From the NCBI RefSeq assembly GCF_001905445.1, contig NZ_LIVQ01000001.1, positions 682,001-746,000 of the forward strand: a DNA stretch of 64,000 nucleotides, given 5' to 3'. This document shows positions 39,056 through 46,720 of the stretch, one piece after another. The DNA is from Streptomyces sp. CB00455 (GTDB taxonomy: Bacteria; Actinomycetota; Actinomycetes; Streptomycetales; Streptomycetaceae). The notes beneath the pieces are model-generated. The model made no database searches. It had not been told where the DNA came from and saw only the letters and a program-made list of their open reading frames with translations. A program made the translations under genes and the position numbers. The number at the start of each line of letters is the position of its first letter. The first letter of the stretch is position 1.

Positions 39056-40840
39056 TCAGCAGCGGAGGCGGTCCACCGTGACGGTCCCCTGGACGGTGGT
39101 GACCGTACGGTCCCAGCACCCGCCGGGGACCTGCGCCCCGTACTGCCGGGAGCGGGCGGTGGTGGTGGCGACGGCGTGCCGCTGGTCGCGCGGGACGTTC
39201 GCGGTGTAGGTGGCGTCGCCGGTGTAGCTGTCGTCGAGGCGGGCGGCCTCGACGCTGCGGCCGCCTCGCAGGGTGGCGGTGTCCGCGCGGTCGCCGAGCG
39301 ACAGGACGGTGCGCAGCCGGTCGCCCGCGCCCAGGGTGGTCCGGCCGTCCATCGTGTAGGTCCGGGCGGTGCGGGTGCCGGTGGCGCCCCGGGTCACGGT
39401 CTCCTCGTCGGTCCAGGTGGCGGTGAGCGTGTCGCGGCTCTCGCCGTCGGTCCAGCGGTGGACGGAGGTGTGGTGCACGGCGCGGGCGACGCTGGTGGTG
39501 ACCCGCCCGTGGGAGGTGTCCAGGTATCCGGCGACGGTCAGCCGGTGGCCGCCCTCGGTGTCGAGGCGGTGTTCGGCGCCGGGTGCGGCGGGCGTCCAGT
39601 GGGAGGAGTTGGCCGGATCGCTCTGCTCGTGGCGGGTCAGGGCGCCGGTGACGACCTCACGGGCCTCGTCCTGCCAGAGCAGCAGGTTGGCGGGGGTCGA
39701 CCAGCCGCTCTGACCGGTCGGCACCCCGGCCACGGACACCTCGATCCGGTGGGAGCGGCCGTCGTTGAGGGGGGCTGCGAAGGGGGTCAGGTCGTAGAGG
39801 ACCGGTTGGACGTCGAAGGCGCGGGGTCCGGGCGTGACGTACCACAGGAAGGGGTTCGACCATCCGCCGGTCCAGACGGTGGGGAAGGGCGCGGCGATGC
39901 CCGCGAGCCGTCCGTCCACGGCGATGCGGACTTCGCGGTAGGGGCCGTCCGCCGCCTTGCACGAGTACGGGGCCGCATCCGGGACGGTCATGTACCAGTA
40001 CTCCTCGCAGCCGCCGCCCGAGCCGGTGGCGTAGACCTCGGCGAGGAGCCGCTCCGTGTTGCGCGGGGTGGTGATGTCCGGGGAGGTGAGGGGGAGGACG
40101 CGGTCGGGGGTCCCGGCCGCCGGGGTGCGGCCTTCGGCGGCGTAGAAGGTGAGGGTGACCTTGACGTCGATGACACCGGTGTAGGTGTCGTCGACGACGT
40201 TGCCGATCAGCATGTCGACGGGCTGGGGGCGGGCGAGGGTGTCGCGGTAGCGGGTGACGTCCTTCTCGACGGACCAGGTGATGCCGTCGGGGGATGGCTG
40301 CGGGGTGGAGGTGCGCAGGATCTCGACGCCGCCGAGGGAGAGGTGACCGAGCCGGTCGTACTGGCGGCCCTTGACCTTGCCGTCGAGGCGGAGGACCACC
40401 TTGGCCCACTGGCCGGCGCCGCAGTCGGCGGGCGGGGTGTAACCGCCCCGGTAGGGGGTGAAGTCGCGGAACTGCGCCTCGGCGAGGAGCACCTCGCAGG
40501 ACCGGGTCGCGGGCCGGGCGACGGGCGCGGCGGGGGTGAGGGGGTCGTGCCAGTCGCTACCGAACTCGGCGGGCGGCCCGCCGGGGGCCGGGGCGGGAGC
40601 CGGGGCTGTGAACCGGGCCGGGGCGGCAGGCGGGGCTGTGAACCGGGCCGGGGCGGGAGGCGGGGCTGTGAACCGGGCCGTGGTGGTGGGCGCCGCCGGG
40701 GCGGGAGCCGGTACCGGGGCGGGAGCCGTGGCGGTGGTGGTGCGGTTCGTGGTCGCGCCGTGCGCGGGTCCCGCGGCGGCGAGGGCGCCGGCGGCCAGCA
40801 CGATCGCGCCGATGAGGCCCGTGATCCTGTGTCGTCTCAT
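39056..40840 (-). CDS. Secreted peptide-N4-(N-acetyl-beta-glucosaminyl)asparagine amidase A (PNGase A)-like protein
   Basis: 594 residues. Signal peptide (RITGLIGAIVLAAGALAAAGPAHGA), then a Pro/Ala linker with in-frame repeats of ARFTAPP, then the PNGase A domain: EVLLAEAQFRDFTPYRGGYTPPADCG, WAKVVLRLDGKVKGRQYDRLGHLSLGGVEILRTSTPQPS, GITWSVEKDVTRY and NPFLWYVTPG. In plants and fungi this family removes N-glycans from glycopeptides. Bacterial homologues presumably release glycans from host or plant glycoproteins outside the cell. It lies 27 bases upstream of the Ser/Thr kinase on the same strand. Confidence 0.88.
   Translation of the reverse strand: MRRHRITGLIGAIVLAAGALAAAGPAHGATTNRTTTATAPAPVPAPAPAAPTTTARFTAPPPAPARFTAPPAAPARFTAPAPAPAPGGPPAEFGSDWHDPLTPAAPVARPATRSCEVLLAEAQFRDFTPYRGGYTPPADCGAGQWAKVVLRLDGKVKGRQYDRLGHLSLGGVEILRTSTPQPSPDGITWSVEKDVTRYRDTLARPQPVDMLIGNVVDDTYTGVIDVKVTLTFYAAEGRTPAAGTPDRVLPLTSPDITTPRNTERLLAEVYATGSGGGCEEYWYMTVPDAAPYSCKAADGPYREVRIAVDGRLAGIAAPFPTVWTGGWSNPFLWYVTPGPRAFDVQPVLYDLTPFAAPLNDGRSHRIEVSVAGVPTGQSGWSTPANLLLWQDEAREVVTGALTRHEQSDPANSSHWTPAAPGAEHRLDTEGGHRLTVAGYLDTSHGRVTTSVARAVHHTSVHRWTDGESRDTLTATWTDEETVTRGATGTRTARTYTMDGRTTLGAGDRLRTVLSLGDRADTATLRGGRSVEAARLDDSYTGDATYTANVPRDQRHAVATTTARSRQYGAQVPGGCWDRTVTTVQGTVTVDRLRC
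40600..40690. repeat. 30-base tandem repeat in the linker of the PNGase A-like gene
   Basis: About three copies of a 30-base unit containing gtgaaccgggccggggcgg encode repeated ARFTAPP(P/A)AP segments. Coding, in phase, and not a CRISPR array since no spacers differ between the copies. Confidence 0.75.
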
Positions 40841-41017
40841 GGACCCGCAGTGAAACCCCCGCCCCCCGGCCCCGCCAGGCCCGGAAGACGGTCGGTGGCC
40901 CGATCTCGCCGCTGGCGCGAGTCGGGACGCGGGCCGGCCCGGCCGGCGAACAGCGCTCGGCCGCCCGGGCGCCCGGCAGACGGTGGCCGCAGCGCCGTCA
41001 ACGACGCAGGGCCGGCG

Positions 41018-41284
41018 TCAGTCGCGGGAATTGCCGAACAGGATCCGGTAGCCGATGAGCAGGACCAGGGAGCCGGCGATGGCGGAGCCCCAGGTGGCGA
41101 GGTCGAAGAACTGGGTCTGGACCGGCCGGTCCAGGAACTTCGCCGAGAGCCAGCCACCGATGAAGGCACCGGCGACGCCGATGAGGGTGGTTCCGATCAG
41201 GCCACCGGGGTCCCGTCCAGGCAGCAGGACCTTCGCTATGCCTCCGGCCAGCAGTCCCAGGATGATCCAGCCGACGATCCCCAT
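41018..41284 (-). CDS. GlsB/YeaQ/YmgE-family small membrane stress protein
   Basis: 88 residues from ATG 41284 (ggag 8 bases upstream; a GTG at 41293 lies inside the ribosome site). Three membrane helices with the family glycine-rich motifs: GIVGWIILGLLAGGIAKVLLPG, GLIGTTLIGVAGAFIGGWLS and AIAGSLVLLIGYRILF. In other bacteria relatives are transglycosylase-associated or general-stress membrane proteins with poorly defined function. Confidence 0.92.
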   Translation of the reverse strand: MGIVGWIILGLLAGGIAKVLLPGRDPGGLIGTTLIGVAGAFIGGWLSAKFLDRPVQTQFFDLATWGSAIAGSLVLLIGYRILFGNSRD

Positions 41285-41361
41285 GCCCGTCACTCCGTCT
41301 CTCGGTGGTTCGGATGTTCTCCGGGGAGGACGCAGGCGGGGCCTGAACGGTTCTGCGACGC

Positions 41362-41694
41362 TCAGCGGCGGTGGGTCGTCCGCGACAGCGCGAGCGCGCC
41401 GAGGGTCACGGCCGCGACCGCTCCCGCCGCCATGAATCCGCCGCGCGAGCGCCAGGAGAGCACCGAGAACGTCGACTGCGCGGAGAGCAGCGAGCCCGTG
41501 CTCAGCCAGGAGGCGGTCGAGGCGAGCGAGAGGGCCGAACCGATCGAGGCGGCGGAGAGCACCGAGCCGACCGAACCGACCGACAGCACGCTGCCGACCG
41601 AACCGATGGACAGGACGGAGCCGGCCGAACCGATGGAGAGCACCGAGTCCTTGGACCAGAGGGAGAACGACGATCCGTCAATCATGCGGGTCAT
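41362..41694 (-). CDS. Ser-x-x tripeptide-repeat protein with C-terminal membrane helix (function unknown)
   Basis: 110 residues. From residue 8 to about 85 serine occupies every third position without a break: 26 consecutive S-x-x triplets, of the form SVLSIGSVGSVLS, where x is mostly Val, Leu, Ile, Gly or Ala. A hydrophobic helix (FMAAGAVAAVTLGALAL) and a basic tail (SRTTHRR) close the protein. Strict three-residue periodicity suggests a fibrous or solenoid fold with one face of serines. I recognise no characterised family. Its ATG overlaps the stop of the DMT transporter gene (ATGA), it lacks its own ribosome site, and so it is probably made by translational coupling with the transporter and the PAP2 enzyme. 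Confidence 0.8.
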   Translation of the reverse strand: MTRMIDGSSFSLWSKDSVLSIGSAGSVLSIGSVGSVLSVGSVGSVLSAASIGSALSLASTASWLSTGSLLSAQSTFSVLSWRSRGGFMAAGAVAAVTLGALALSRTTHRR

Positions 41695-42698
41695 GCTGCC
41701 ACACGGTCCGCGGGCACGGTCGGCGCGGCGGCCCCGGCCTCGGCGACGGCCGTGGGCGGCACGGCGGGGCCGGTCCCGGCGCAGGACGCGGGTGGCACGG
41801 CGGGGCCGGTCCCGGCGCAGGACGCGGGCGCGGCAGCCGGCGCGGACGCGGGGAGCGCGGACGCGTCAGCCGGCCGGGGCGCGGCCGGGGTGCGGGTGAG
41901 CAGGAGCACCCCGCGGACCGCCGCGAGGGCTCCCGCCACCGCGAGCAGCACGCCCGCCGCGCCGCCCTGGAGCCGTTCGCCGAGGAGCACCATGCCGATG
42001 GCGGCGGCGGCCAGCGGGTTGGCGAGGTTGACCACGGCCAGCGGCGCCCCGAGGCCGCCCCGGTACGCCCGCTGCGACAGCAGCATCCCGCCGACCGCGA
42101 AGACGACCACGAGCCCGGCCACGGCGACGACCCGGAAGCTGAACAGGGAGCCGCCGCGCCCGCCCGCCACGGCCACGGTCTGCGTCAGGGCGGAGGCGGC
42201 CGCGGAGGCGAGCCCGGAGGCCGTGGCGTGCCGCAGCCCCGAGCGGGGGTCCTTCACGGCGGTCAGCATCAGGATCACCGCGGCCGTGGCACCGGAGACG
42301 GCCAGCGCCTCGGCCAGGGTGAGGGTGTCGTCGGGGGCCGGCCCGGAGGCCGGGAGCAGCAGCAGGCCCAGCCCGGCAACGGTGGCCAGGGTGCCCCGCC
42401 ACTCGGTGCCGGCCACCCGCCGCCCGGCTCCGCGCGCCCCGAGGGGAACGGCGGCGACGAGGGTGAGCGCGCCGAGCGGTTGTACGAGGGTGAGCGGGCC
42501 GTACCGCAGGGCCGCCGCGTGCAGCAGCGCCGCGGCGGCGTTGAGCCCGGCCGACCACCACCAGGCGCCGGAGCCGAGCAGCGCCCGGGCGCTGCGGGCG
42601 ACGGCGGCGCGGGCGAGCCGCTCCTGGGCGACGGCGGCGGCCGCATAGGCCACGGCGGAGGCCAGGCAGAGGCAGACGGCGAGCAGGGTGGCGTTCAC
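41691..42698 (-). CDS. DMT-superfamily (EamA-like) transporter
   Basis: 335 residues from GTG 42698. About ten membrane segments: VCLCLASAVAYAAAAVAQERLA, GSGAWWWSAGLNAAAALLHAAALRYGPLTLVQPLGALTLVAAVPLG, VSGATAAVILMLTAV, RVVAVAGLVVVFAVGGMLLS, GAPLAVVNLANPLAAAAIGMVLLGERL. Such proteins export or exchange small metabolites or lipid-linked groups; the substrate is not known. A Pro/Ala-rich tail includes an in-frame repeat of CAGTGPAVPP. Start and stop each overlap a neighbour by 4 bases, so the gene is locked into the operon. Confidence 0.88.
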   Translation of the reverse strand: MNATLLAVCLCLASAVAYAAAAVAQERLARAAVARSARALLGSGAWWWSAGLNAAAALLHAAALRYGPLTLVQPLGALTLVAAVPLGARGAGRRVAGTEWRGTLATVAGLGLLLLPASGPAPDDTLTLAEALAVSGATAAVILMLTAVKDPRSGLRHATASGLASAAASALTQTVAVAGGRGGSLFSFRVVAVAGLVVVFAVGGMLLSQRAYRGGLGAPLAVVNLANPLAAAAIGMVLLGERLQGGAAGVLLAVAGALAAVRGVLLLTRTPAAPRPADASALPASAPAAAPASCAGTGPAVPPASCAGTGPAVPPTAVAEAGAAAPTVPADRVAA

Positions 42699-43609
42699 CG
42701 CTCGGCCCCCACGACAGCGCCGGCGGTCCGCCGATCCGGCAGCGCCCGTACGCCGACGTCCCAGGTCCCGGCGACGGACCCGGCGGCGGACCCGGCGACG
42801 GCATGCGCATCCGCAGCCCCTACACCCGCGCCCTCACCCGCACCCGCACCCGCACCCGGGGCGGGAACCTCGTCCGTCCCCGGCGCCACCGGCCCCGGAA
42901 CCAGCAGCAGGGCCGCCCCGAGCAGGAGCGTGGCCACGATCGCGTCGAGCCAGTAGTGGTTGGCCGTACCGACGACCACCAGAAGGGTCACCAGCGGGTG
43001 CAGCAGCCACAGGACGCGCCACCGAGAGGATGTGGCGGCGATCATGCCGAGCGCGAGCATCAGCGCCCAGCCGAAGTGCAGGGAGGGCATCGCCGCGAAC
43101 TGGTTGGCCATGGAGTCGGTGGCCGGCGCGGCCCCGTAGACGGTGGGGCCGTAGACCTGCCCGGTGTCGATCAGGTGCGCGGCGTCCAGCATCCGCGGCG
43201 GCGCGAGCGGGAAGGAGAGGTGCAGGGCGAGGGCGGCCGCGGTGAGCACGGCCAGGACCCGGCGCGTCCACAGGTAGTGGGCGGGGCGGCGCAGGTAGAG
43301 CCAGATCAGGAAGAGCGCGGTCGCCGGGAAGTGCACGGCCGCGTAGTAGGTGTTCGCTGTGTGCACGAGGGCGTCCCCGTGCAGCAGCAGCCGCTGCACG
43401 GCGCCCTCGCCGGGCAGGTGCAGGGCGCGCTCGGCGTCCCAGGTCCGCGCGGCGTTGCGGAAGGCTTCTCCGGTGCGTCCGGTCGAGAGCGCCCGGCCCG
43501 CTTTGTAGACGGTGAAGAGCCCCGCGACGAGCAGCAGTTCGCGTACGAGGCGGCGGCGCGCGGCTCTCCGTCCGGCCGGCGCACCGGCGGGTGTGGTGTG
43601 GGAGGTCAT
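42695..43609 (-). CDS. PAP2-superfamily membrane phosphatase/phosphotransferase
   Basis: 304 residues. Membrane segments plus the PAP2 pattern characteristic of inositol-phosphorylceramide-synthase-like enzymes: LAPPRMLD, then SLHFGWALMLALGM (motif C2-like with catalytic His) and TANHYWLDAIVATLLG (C3-like His-Asp). Members transfer or remove phosphate or head groups on lipids. The C-terminus is a Pro/Ala/Gly/Glu linker ending RTAGAVVGAER. First gene of the operon; its start is 26 bases from the operator-like array at 43635. Confidence 0.88.
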   Translation of the reverse strand: MTSHTTPAGAPAGRRAARRRLVRELLLVAGLFTVYKAGRALSTGRTGEAFRNAARTWDAERALHLPGEGAVQRLLLHGDALVHTANTYYAAVHFPATALFLIWLYLRRPAHYLWTRRVLAVLTAAALALHLSFPLAPPRMLDAAHLIDTGQVYGPTVYGAAPATDSMANQFAAMPSLHFGWALMLALGMIAATSSRWRVLWLLHPLVTLLVVVGTANHYWLDAIVATLLLGAALLLVPGPVAPGTDEVPAPGAGAGAGEGAGVGAADAHAVAGSAAGSVAGTWDVGVRALPDRRTAGAVVGAER

Positions 43610-43634
43610 CCCCCGGCTCTCTTCCTGTTGCGCA

Positions 43635-43708
43635 CGATCGACACGCCAGTGTATCGATACATTCGCGTATCGATACGCCGGTGTACCGATACGCTCGCGT
43701 TCCCGTAC
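43635..43708. promoter_or_regulatory. Array of five 10-base operator-like sites with 16-base spacing
   Basis: Between the divergent PAP2 (43609) and TetR (43762) starts, the palindrome gtatcgatac stands at 43651 and 43667, gtaccgatac at 43683, gttcccgtac at 43699 and cgatcgacac at 43635: every copy begins exactly 16 bases after the last. The 32-base segment 43645-43676 is repeated with a few changes at 43677-43708. Position and dyad symmetry suit the adjacent TetR protein. Confidence 0.75.
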
Positions 43709-43761
43709 ACTTCGGTACTGGAAGACGCCGCCGAGGAGATCCCCGAGGAGAGCCGCACCCC

Positions 43762-44370
43762 ATGACGTCGACGCCGAGCACCGCGCGCCGCTCCAAGATC
43801 ACCCCGGAGCGGGAGCAGGAGTTCTACGACGCCGTTCTGGAGCAGCTGCGCGAGCACGGCTACGAAGCCCTGACCATGGAGGGCGTCGCCGCCCGGGCGA
43901 GCTGCGGCAAGTCCACGCTCTACCGGCAGTGGAAGACCAAGCCCCGGCTCGTCGCCGCGGCCCTGCGGGCCGGGCGGCGCGGCACCCTCGTCGCTCTGGA
44001 CACCGGATCACTCGCCGGCGACCTGCGCGAGGCCGCCCGGATCGCGGCCTGCACCTCCGGGCGCGACACGCGGCTCACACAGGCGCTCGGGCACGCCGTG
44101 CTCAGCGACGAGGAGCTGCAGGCAGCCCTGCGCGAGGCGCTGGTCGAGCCGGAGCTGGCCGCATTCGACGCGATGGTGGCGCGGGCGGTGGAGCGCGGGG
44201 AGATCGTCGCGGACCACCCGGCCGTGGAGTTCCTGCCGGCGCAGCTGATGGGTGTGCTGCGCATCCGGCCGGTGCTCGAAGGACGGTACGCCGACGCCGA
44301 CTACCTGGTCCGGTTCGTCGACTCCGTCATCCTTCCCTCCCTGGGCCTGACAGGGCCCCAGGCCCCCTGA
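43762..44370 (+). CDS. TetR-family transcriptional regulator
   Basis: 202 residues from ATG 43762 (gaggagag 9 bases upstream). N-terminal HTH: VLEQLREHGYEALTMEGVAARASCGKSTLYRQWKTKPRLVAAAL. C-terminal ligand-binding domain (TetR_C_16-like ending RPVLEGRYADADYLVRFVDSVILP). It is divergent from the PAP2 - DMT - tripeptide-repeat operon and the shared intergenic region is an array of palindromes, so autoregulation plus repression of that operon is likely. The ligand is unknown. Confidence 0.93.
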   Translation: MTSTPSTARRSKITPEREQEFYDAVLEQLREHGYEALTMEGVAARASCGKSTLYRQWKTKPRLVAAALRAGRRGTLVALDTGSLAGDLREAARIAACTSGRDTRLTQALGHAVLSDEELQAALREALVEPELAAFDAMVARAVERGEIVADHPAVEFLPAQLMGVLRIRPVLEGRYADADYLVRFVDSVILPSLGLTGPQAP

Positions 44371-44452
44371 ACCGGCGGGCCGCCGTCCCGATGACCGGAC
44401 GGCGACCTGCCCGCGCTGCCTCGTGGGGACGGCGGCAGCGCGCCACCCGGAC

Positions 44453-44490
44453 CGGGCGGCGGTCACACACGCGAGAGTGACCGCCGCCCG
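44453..44490. terminator. Probable bidirectional terminator after tetR
   Basis: cgggcggcggtcac (44453-44466) is followed after 10 bases by its exact reverse complement at 44477-44490. It lies between the TetR stop and the convergent TerD stop. Confidence 0.8.
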
Positions 44491-44610
44491 ATCCGAGCCG
44501 GTGCCGGGCCCGGCACGACCCCGGCCCCGCTCCTGTCCCAGCCCGTCCCCGCCTCCACGCGTCCCCGCCTCCGCGTCGGCGGGCCCTTCGCCGGGGCAGG
44601 GCCGCCTGCG

Positions 44611-45150
44611 TCAGCGCAGCGCGCCCATGGTCCGGGTGAACTCGTCGGGGCCGTCTTCGGAGCCGTGCAGCCGCGCGTCGAGCGACCAGGCGCCCGAGTC
44701 GTCACGGGTGAACTCCGCGACCGTGGCCGCCGTGGCGTTCGGGACGGAGCCGAAGCCACCCAGGGCGAGGTCGGTGTGCCCCTCGCGGATCCGCAGCCCC
44801 GTGCCGTGGATGTCGGCGAAGGTCTTGGCACGGCCCTCGGCCCCGCCGGTGTCCTGGATGACCACGCCGACCACCACCCGCCGCAACTCCGAGGACATCC
44901 GGTCGAGTTCGAGCGTCATAACCTCGTCGTAGCCGAAGCCCTGGCCCGTGTGGCTGTCGCGGTTCAGGGTGATGGTGCCGTCGGGCGAGCGGCTGCCGAA
45001 GTGGACCAGGTGGACGGGAACGCCGCGCGGGTCCGCGGCGCTGTAGACGGCGGCGACTATGTCGAGGTCGTGCGCGGGCGTGCCGGACGGACTGGGGTCC
45101 CAGCGCAGCGCGACCTCCACTTTGGCCAGCCCCTTGCGAACAGCTGTCAC
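44611..45150 (-). CDS. TerD-family (tellurium resistance / stress) protein
   Basis: 179 residues from GTG 45150 (aggggg upstream). TerD core: VALRWDPSPSGTPAHDLDIVAAVY (first Ca-binding loop region), NRDSHTGQGFGYDEVMTLELDRMSSELRRVVVGVVIQDTGG and RIREGHTDLALGGFGSVPNATAATVAEFTRD. TerD proteins bind calcium and are linked to tellurite, phage and envelope stress, and are expanded in streptomycetes with roles in development. The gene follows a conserved unknown on the same strand, and the two are probably co-regulated. Confidence 0.92.
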   Translation of the reverse strand: MTAVRKGLAKVEVALRWDPSPSGTPAHDLDIVAAVYSAADPRGVPVHLVHFGSRSPDGTITLNRDSHTGQGFGYDEVMTLELDRMSSELRRVVVGVVIQDTGGAEGRAKTFADIHGTGLRIREGHTDLALGGFGSVPNATAATVAEFTRDDSGAWSLDARLHGSEDGPDEFTRTMGALR

Positions 45151-45382
45151 CGAACTCCCCCTCCACTCACCGGGTATTGCCCGGCCATGCTCCCACGTGT
45201 CCCGGGTCGCGGGCCGAACGACCGTACGTTCCAAGCCAGTCCGCTCGCGCTGCGGCATCGGCGCGATGGCCCCCGCGCTCGCGCTCCGGGCCCGGAACGA
45301 AGGCGGCCACGCCGGGGAGCCGGCCCGCCGCCGGACACGGCCGGGCCGGCCCCCGCCCGGCCCGAACCCCCAGCTCGGCGGC

Positions 45383-46507
45383 CTACCAGTCGCCGTCCTG
45401 GACCGGCTTCCCGGGCCTGGGCGCGTTGCCGAGGGGCTTGACCTGGCCGGGACCCGGCTCCGCCCACGGGGTGTGGTCGTCGCCCAGCCACTCCCCCACC
45501 GGCTTGACGCCGGACAGGGCCCCCGAGGGGGCCAGGTCGGCGGCGGAGTCGTCGTAGTAGTCGAACCACGGCAGCCCGGCCCTGGTGTAGGCGGCCCGGT
45601 CCACCGGTGACGGCGGGGCCTGCTCCCCGGTGATGCGGCGCCAGGCCGGCGGGGTGACCAGGTGGACGAAGACCCGCGCGGCCGGCTCCGGCGCCCAGGC
45701 GGAGAGCGGCCGGTCGTCCCGGTAGACCTCCTGGCGCATGGAGCCTCCGACGCCGAGCCCCATCGCCGGCGCGGCGGGCGGCGCCCCCCGGGCCGGGGCC
45801 GCGCCCGGAGCCGGGAAGCCGCCCGGGGCCGCCGCCATCGGCGGGGGCGGCGGCCCGCCGTAACCGCCGAACGCAGCCGGGGCCCCGCCGGGCGCCGCCG
45901 GAGCTCCCCCGAATGCGCCGGGCGCCTGCGGCGGCGCACCGTACCGCGGCTGCTCCGCGCGGGCCCGCTCCGCGCGCCGCCACTCGGCCAGCGCGCCCGC
46001 CTCCAGCGGGAATGCCTGGAGCTGCACTCCGCCGGTGGTCTCCTCGCCGGTGACCTGCCCCTCGACGGTGGCCCCGAAGCCGAGCGGTACGGCGACGAAC
46101 TGGCGCACCGTCCCGTCGCCCGAGTTGATGCCGTCCAGCCACGGCTGGCGGGGCGGCACCACGTAGTTCTGCGGGTCCCGCGCGAGCCGGCCCGTCCAGC
46201 GCTCGCCGGATACGGCGCACACCTTGCCGACGCCGACCTGGAGCGCGGCCGGCTCCCTGGTGCCGCCGAAGCTGAGCCACATCGCCTCGCGCAGGTACAC
46301 GGGCAGCATCACACCGCCCTTCGCCAGCCATTGCGGCGGAGCCGTGTCCGGGTAGTCCTCCACGCGCCGCAGGGGGAACTCCCCCAGCCCCGGCGGCAGC
46401 GCGTGCGTGCCCGACTCGGGCAGCCGCAGCGTCCGGATGAAACGGATCTGCACCCCTTCGCCCAAGAGCAGCGCATTTCCGTCGACCCGTACCGAACCTG
46501 TTCCCAT
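45383..46507 (-). CDS. Conserved streptomycete protein of unknown function, with Pro/Gly/Ala-rich linker
   Basis: 374 residues. Two globular ends are joined by a low-complexity centre (about 195-255: QAPGAFGGAPAAPGGAPAAFGG). The N-terminal part (MGTGSVRVDGNALLLGEGVQIRFIRTLRLPESG, LPPGLGEFPLRRVEDYPD, QWLAKGGVMLPVYLREAMWLSF) and the C-terminal part (RVFVHLVTPPAWRRITGE, DRAAYTRAGLPWFDYYDD, WLGDDHTPW) look structured. I know no function. It precedes the TerD gene on the same strand, which hints at a shared stress role. Confidence 0.7.
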   Translation of the reverse strand: MGTGSVRVDGNALLLGEGVQIRFIRTLRLPESGTHALPPGLGEFPLRRVEDYPDTAPPQWLAKGGVMLPVYLREAMWLSFGGTREPAALQVGVGKVCAVSGERWTGRLARDPQNYVVPPRQPWLDGINSGDGTVRQFVAVPLGFGATVEGQVTGEETTGGVQLQAFPLEAGALAEWRRAERARAEQPRYGAPPQAPGAFGGAPAAPGGAPAAFGGYGGPPPPPMAAAPGGFPAPGAAPARGAPPAAPAMGLGVGGSMRQEVYRDDRPLSAWAPEPAARVFVHLVTPPAWRRITGEQAPPSPVDRAAYTRAGLPWFDYYDDSAADLAPSGALSGVKPVGEWLGDDHTPWAEPGPGQVKPLGNAPRPGKPVQDGDW

Positions 46508-46720
46508 GCCCGCCCTTTCTCCCGCTCCGGCCTGGAGACACCGCAGGATCTGCGGCAGATCCGGATCGTTATCCTCAAGTTTTGCTCAGATGTAGTGACG
46601 CTGCGCCCGTCACCTTCCTAGCTTCCTCGTACACATGTCTCGACGTCCCCCCACGACCCGCGGTTCCCCGCGCCCCGGCGATCCCGGTGCGCGCCCCGCG
46701 TTCCAGGAAAGAGTGCAGCA

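Noticed and set aside
40600..40690. CRISPR-like repeats
   Set aside because: The 30-base units are contiguous, without unique spacers, and encode an in-frame protein linker.
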